In this document: in pieces, positions 14,204 through 16,928 of the stretch | Numbering within the stretch: position 1 is the stretch's first letter | Layout: the number at the start of each line of letters is the position of its first letter | Source of the DNA: JAKPAM01 sp047605425 | GTDB lineage: Bacteria > Pseudomonadota > Gammaproteobacteria > Burkholderiales > Burkholderiaceae_E | DNA length: 16,928 nt | Direction of reading: 5' to 3' | Assembly (NCBI GenBank): GCA_047605425.1 | Contig: JASGFT010000111.1 | Span: 1 to 16,928 of the forward strand | Position numbers and translations under genes: made by a program | The notes under the pieces: generated by a model | What the model saw: only the letters and a program-made list of their open reading frames with translations | What the model was told of the DNA's origin: nothing | The model's database searches: none

Positions 14204-14888
14204 CCGCCCCCGTCATCAGCGGATTCAAACCGTGCTCGAATCCCTGGATGCGGAGCGATTGCTCGCGCATCGCTGCCTTTTCGGAGGCGGCACGGCGATC
14301 GTGCTTGCCCACGGGGAATACAGGGAATCCGCCGACATCGACTTCATCGTGTCGTCTCTTCCCGGTTACCGGGAATTGCGCGCCATGATCAACTCGAATG
14401 GGATATCCGCGATGATGATCCGGCCGTTGCCGCTACGCCGCGAGGCGCGAATCGATCAATACGGGATCCGCTGCGCATTCGACATCGACGATATGCCGAT
14501 CAAGTTCGAGATCGTGTTCGAGGGGCGAATCGAGCTGGCCGATCCGCTGCCCGAGCAGCGGATCGATGGAATCTGGACCTTGACCGCCGCGGATCAGGTA
14601 GCCACCAAATTGATGGCCAACTCGGATCGCTGGGCGGATGACTCGGTGTGGAGCCGCGACCTCCTCGACTTGGCCATGCTCACCGAAGACGGCAATCTGG
14701 ACGCCGATGGCATCGGAAAGGCGGAACGAGCCTACGGCGAGAGCGTGTTCTCCGATTTCGAAAAGGCAAGGACTCGGCTGCTGGAAAGACCTGGCCGGCT
14801 GGCGACCTGCATGGCGCGCCTTCAGATGACCATGTTGGAGGTCGATTTGCGCACGCGAATCGAGAGGCTGCGAATCAGGCGCTCATAG
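14196..14888 (+). CDS. AbiEii/AbiGii-family nucleotidyltransferase toxin
   Basis: A 230-residue protein of the AbiEii (DUF1814/MenT-like) nucleotidyltransferase family, toxins that in studied cases modify tRNA or use a nucleotide to block growth. Motif I is complete: FGGGTAIVLAHGEYRESADIDF, with the GG-T at 31-33 and D47/D49 as metal ligands. KFEIVFEG supplies a likely third acidic residue (E105). TAADQVATKLMANSDRWADDSVWSRDLLDLAML has K138, R154 and D155/D158 of the conserved C-terminal motifs, so the enzyme looks intact. The start is TTG at 14196 with AAGGAG six bases upstream (14184-14189), overlapping the antitoxin end by eight bases. A rare start codon plus overlap should keep toxin synthesis below and coupled to antitoxin. 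The partner is an XRE protein rather than the classical AbiEi. A phage-defence role is possible but unproven. Confidence 0.88.
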   Translation: MYNRPRHQRIQTVLESLDAERLLAHRCLFGGGTAIVLAHGEYRESADIDFIVSSLPGYRELRAMINSNGISAMMIRPLPLRREARIDQYGIRCAFDIDDMPIKFEIVFEGRIELADPLPEQRIDGIWTLTAADQVATKLMANSDRWADDSVWSRDLLDLAMLTEDGNLDADGIGKAERAYGESVFSDFEKARTRLLERPGRLATCMARLQMTMLEVDLRTRIERLRIRRS

Positions 14889-14942
14889 TTTCGTTGGCTC
14901 GCGTTCATCCTCGTACCACCGCACGCGCAGGCGTTTGGGAGG

Positions 14943-14964
14943 CGGTCGAACGCCGTCGGCGCGG
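14943..14964. repeat. Right copy of 22-bp direct repeat
   Basis: Identical to 13383-13404. Read in the esterase frame, the surrounding bases (14924-14965) give RAGVWEAVERRRRG, a diverged version of the esterase end RAFWESVERRRRG, so this is a true homologue and not a chance match. It lies 54 bases after the toxin stop. Confidence 0.85.
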
Positions 14965-14974
14965 CTGCGCCGAC
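14955..14974 (+). terminator. Perfect 8-bp hairpin at the right repeat
   Basis: GTCGGCGC (14955-14962) pairs perfectly with GCGCCGAC (14967-14974) around the loop GGCT. It straddles the right end of the direct repeat and follows the toxin gene by 66 bases. It could end the toxin-antitoxin transcript, though no T-tract follows. Confidence 0.4.
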
Positions 14975-15066
14975 CAGCCCTGGTTTCCCGGTAGCATGTC
15001 CGACGCGCGCGACCGCTGCGTGACGCACGCGAAGAACGAGGCGCGAGAACCGAAGAAGGAGAAGCA

Positions 15067-15177
15067 ATGCACGAAGGACGAGGACCGGTCGCCGGCAGCG
15101 GAACGACCGCGCGGGTCGCCGGCCGGGAGGCCCGCCCGATGGCGAGCGGGCGCGCCGGGGCGGAGGTGCCGGCATGA
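15067..15177 (+). CDS. Small ORF (36 aa) coupled to the acyl-CoA dehydrogenase
   Basis: ATG 15067 has a strong AAGGAG five bases upstream (15056-15061) and opens a 36-codon frame (MHEGRGPVAGSGTTARV...) that stops at 15175-15177, overlapping the next ATG as ATGA. The peptide is rich in G, A and R and matches no family I recognise. It could be a leader peptide, a small protein, or the truncated end of a longer gene lost when the cassette arrived. The strong ribosome binding site argues that it is translated; product function is unknown. The gap 14889-15066 before it holds only the right repeat and hairpin. Confidence 0.4.
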   Translation: MHEGRGPVAGSGTTARVAGREARPMASGRAGAEVPA

Positions 15178-16217
15178 CGCAGGCGATGAACCACGAGGAA
15201 CGGACCGCGTTGCGCGACAGCGTGCGGCGCATGTTCGCCGACCGCTGCGCGGAAAAGGACGTGCGCCGGATCATGGACACCGAATCCGGCCATGACGGCG
15301 AGCTGTGGCGCGTGATCGCCGGCCTGGGCCTGACCGGCCTGCTGGTGGCCGAGGAGCACGGCGGCCTCGGGCTCGGGCCGGTCGAGCTCGAGCTGGTGAT
15401 GGAGGAAGCCGGCGCGGTGGTCGCGCCGGCGCCGCTGATCTCCACCGCGGTCGCATCGGCGCTGCTCGAAGGCGAGTACGCGACGGCGCTGGCCTCGGGC
15501 GACAGCATCGCGGCGGTGGTGCCGCTGGGCGCGCGCGACTGGACCGGGCGCGCGCAGGTGCGGGTCGCAGACGGCCGCGCGCAAGGCACGGCCGAATTCG
15601 TTCCGGACGCGCAGATCGCCGACATCCTGGTGCTGGCGGCCGACGATGGCGTGCACGTCGTCGAACGCTCGGCGGTCGAGGTGACGCCGCTGCCCGTGTT
15701 CGACCGCACGCGCCGGATGGCGCGCGTGCGCTTCGACGGGCCGGCCACGCGCATCGGCGACGGCTCGCGCGTCGAGCACGCGCAGGCGATCGGCCTGATC
15801 GCGCTCGCCGGCGAGCAGACCGGCGGCGCGCGCAGGATCCTGGACATGACGGTCGACTACGCGCGCGAGCGCCACCAGTTCGGCCGCGCGATCGGCAGCT
15901 TCCAGGCGGTCAAGCACATGGCCGCCGACCTGCTGCTCGAAGCCGAGAGCGCGACCAGCGCCGCGCGCGATGCCGCGCGGCAGCTCGCCGACGGCAGCCC
16001 GACGCGCCACGCATCGATCGCGCTGGCCGCGTTCGCCTGCGCCGATGCCTTCTTGCGTTGCGCGAAGGACGGCATCCAGATGCACGGCGGCATCGCTTTC
16101 ACGTGGGAGCATCCGGCGCACCTGTACCTGCGCCGCGCGCGCTCGGGCGTCCAGTTGTTCGGCGACAGCCGGCACTGGCGCGAACGCTACATCCAGGCAT
16201 TGGAGACGCAAGCATGA
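15174..16217 (+). CDS. Acyl-CoA dehydrogenase family protein (short, FadE28/CaiA-like)
   Basis: A 347-residue flavoprotein of the acyl-CoA dehydrogenase family, shorter than the usual 380-400 residues and like the small subunit of heteromeric dehydrogenases used for steroid, terpenoid or other bulky acyl-CoAs. The N-terminal helical domain includes GLTGLLVAEEHGGLGLGPVELELVMEEAG. The middle beta domain is poorly conserved and lacks the usual flavin-binding 'TEPxAGSD' motif. The C-terminal helical domain is typical: LAGEQTGGARRILDMTVDYARERHQFGRAIGSFQAVKHMAADLL and IQMHGGIAFTWEHPAHLYLRR. Where medium-chain enzymes carry the catalytic YEGT, it has LFGDS. GGAGG lies seven bases before the ATG. It overlaps both neighbours as ATGA. 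The pair with the next gene suggests an alpha2beta2 enzyme oxidising an acyl-CoA to the enoyl-CoA; substrate unknown. Confidence 0.88.
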   Translation: MTQAMNHEERTALRDSVRRMFADRCAEKDVRRIMDTESGHDGELWRVIAGLGLTGLLVAEEHGGLGLGPVELELVMEEAGAVVAPAPLISTAVASALLEGEYATALASGDSIAAVVPLGARDWTGRAQVRVADGRAQGTAEFVPDAQIADILVLAADDGVHVVERSAVEVTPLPVFDRTRRMARVRFDGPATRIGDGSRVEHAQAIGLIALAGEQTGGARRILDMTVDYARERHQFGRAIGSFQAVKHMAADLLLEAESATSAARDAARQLADGSPTRHASIALAAFACADAFLRCAKDGIQMHGGIAFTWEHPAHLYLRRARSGVQLFGDSRHWRERYIQALETQA

Positions 16218-16928
16218 CCGACGAACAAATCAAGGCCGAGGTCCAAGCCTGGCTGGCCGAGAACTGGCGCGGCGCCCCCGAGCGCATCGAGCGCTTCGGC
16301 CGCGATCCGCGCAGCGAGTGGTTCAAGAAGGTCCGCGATGCCCGCTGGGCGGTGCCGCGCTGGAAGCACGAGCAGTTCGGCCGCGGCCTGCCGGACGCGC
16401 AGGCCTGGATCGTCGAACGGGCATTCGAAGCCGTCGGCGCGCCGGGGACCGGGCAGGATCGCAGCAACCTGTGGGCCAACACCGCGCTCGCCTACGCGAC
16501 CGAGACCTTCAAGCAGAAGATCGTCCCGCAGCTTCTGGCCGGCGAGGTCGGCATGTGCCTGCTCTATTCGGAGCCCGGCGCCGGCAGCGACCTGGCCGCC
16601 GTGCGCACGCGCGCCGACAAGGTCGACGGCGGCTGGCGCGTGACCGGGCAGAAGGTCTGGACCTCGGGCGCGCACATCGCCGACTACGGGATGCTGATCG
16701 CGCGCACCGACTGGGACGTCCCCAAGCACCGCGGCATCAGCTTTTTCTTCCTGCCGATGCGCCAGCAGGGGGTCGAGGTTCGGCCGCTGCGCCAGATCAC
16801 CGACGAGGCGCATTTCAACGAGGTGTTCATCACCGACGCCTTCGTGCCGGACGAGAACCTGCTCGGCCCGCTGAACGGCGGCTGGGGCGTGCTGCAGACC
16901 GCCCTCGCCTACGAACGCTCGGTGATGG
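16214..16928 (+). CDS. Acyl-CoA dehydrogenase, large-subunit-like (3' end outside window)
   Basis: The first 238 codons of a second acyl-CoA dehydrogenase; the frame is still open at the window end. Its ATG overlaps the preceding stop (ATGA). It has the flavin/substrate signature CLLYSEPGAGSDLAAVRTRAD and the second signature VTGQKVWTSGAHIADYGMLIARTD, both missing or weak in the first gene. Near the cut, WGVLQTALAYERSVM places a glutamate in helix G, where isovaleryl- and long-chain-type enzymes have their catalytic base. It therefore looks like the catalytic partner of the short subunit, resembling the paired FadE enzymes of steroid or cyclic-acid degradation. Assignment to that pathway is inference; the following genes are not visible. 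Confidence 0.9.
   Translation, partial: MTDEQIKAEVQAWLAENWRGAPERIERFGRDPRSEWFKKVRDARWAVPRWKHEQFGRGLPDAQAWIVERAFEAVGAPGTGQDRSNLWANTALAYATETFKQKIVPQLLAGEVGMCLLYSEPGAGSDLAAVRTRADKVDGGWRVTGQKVWTSGAHIADYGMLIARTDWDVPKHRGISFFFLPMRQQGVEVRPLRQITDEAHFNEVFITDAFVPDENLLGPLNGGWGVLQTALAYERSVM

Larger units (their letters stand above)
13383..14964. mobile_element. Putative small cassette carrying a toxin-antitoxin operon, bounded by direct repeats
   Basis: A perfect 22-base repeat occurs at 13383-13404 and 14943-14964, with a 29-base match (two mismatches) if extended to 13376 and 14936. Between them lies a self-contained XRE/AbiEii toxin-antitoxin operon whose base composition is visibly less GC-rich than the flanks. 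The left copy is the 3' end of the esterase gene; the right copy encodes VWEAVERRRRG against FWESVERRRRG on the left. This resembles insertion at a gene 3' end that restores the gene terminus. No integrase, transposase or terminal inverted repeat was found inside, so the mechanism is unknown and simple recombination is possible. Confidence 0.4.

Noticed and set aside
14883..16211. A 442-codon minus-strand frame opposite the acyl-CoA dehydrogenase
   Set aside because: It is an antisense shadow; the plus-strand dehydrogenase motifs are clear and coupled to neighbours.

Overview
The window is uniformly GC-rich chromosomal DNA with tightly packed, translationally coupled operons. It probably comes from a betaproteobacterium, most likely Burkholderiales. 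This rests on GC richness, codon use and gene content (CitMHS transporter, glnT-glxBCD cluster, paired acyl-CoA dehydrogenases); no rRNA or tRNA is present to fix the taxon. No CRISPR array, phage gene or transposase was seen.

Left part (1-4319): a minus-strand exported DUF3617 protein is followed by a plus-strand stump resembling the N-terminus of a ZntB/CorA metal transporter. Then comes a three-gene minus-strand operon read from 4086 down to 1068: a CitMHS-type citrate/metal-citrate transporter, a universal stress protein, and an orphan iron-type periplasmic binding protein. Each junction overlaps by 1-4 bases. A GC-rich divergent intergenic region with a nine-C run separates this operon from the next block.

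Middle part (4320-11458): a nitrogen/amine block. A DAO-family FAD oxidoreductase is coupled to a HutD/Ves-like cupin protein that carries a hexanucleotide-repeat insertion. A convergent XRE-cupin regulator follows. Divergent from it is glnT-glxB-glxC-glxD: type III glutamine synthetase/gamma-glutamylmethylamide synthetase plus the three split parts of a glutamate-synthase-like N-methylglutamate synthase. A plausible reading is amine or methylamine nitrogen being captured as gamma-glutamyl amide and N-methylglutamate, with the FAD enzyme as candidate oxidase. The usual mgdABCD dehydrogenase genes are not in the window.

Right part (11459-16928): a type B carboxylesterase preceded by an eight-codon leader ORF; then a visibly less GC-rich toxin-antitoxin operon (XRE antitoxin plus AbiEii-type nucleotidyltransferase toxin); then a 36-codon ORF coupled to two adjacent acyl-CoA dehydrogenase genes, the second cut by the window end. 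A perfect 22-base direct repeat brackets the toxin-antitoxin operon. The left copy is the last codons of the esterase gene, and the right copy encodes a diverged version of the same C-terminus. This looks like a small integrase-less cassette inserted at a gene 3' end and is the most unusual structure in the window. No gene-free stretch exceeds 300 bases; the longest is 13409-13675 (267 bases), which holds a hairpin and the toxin-antitoxin promoter.
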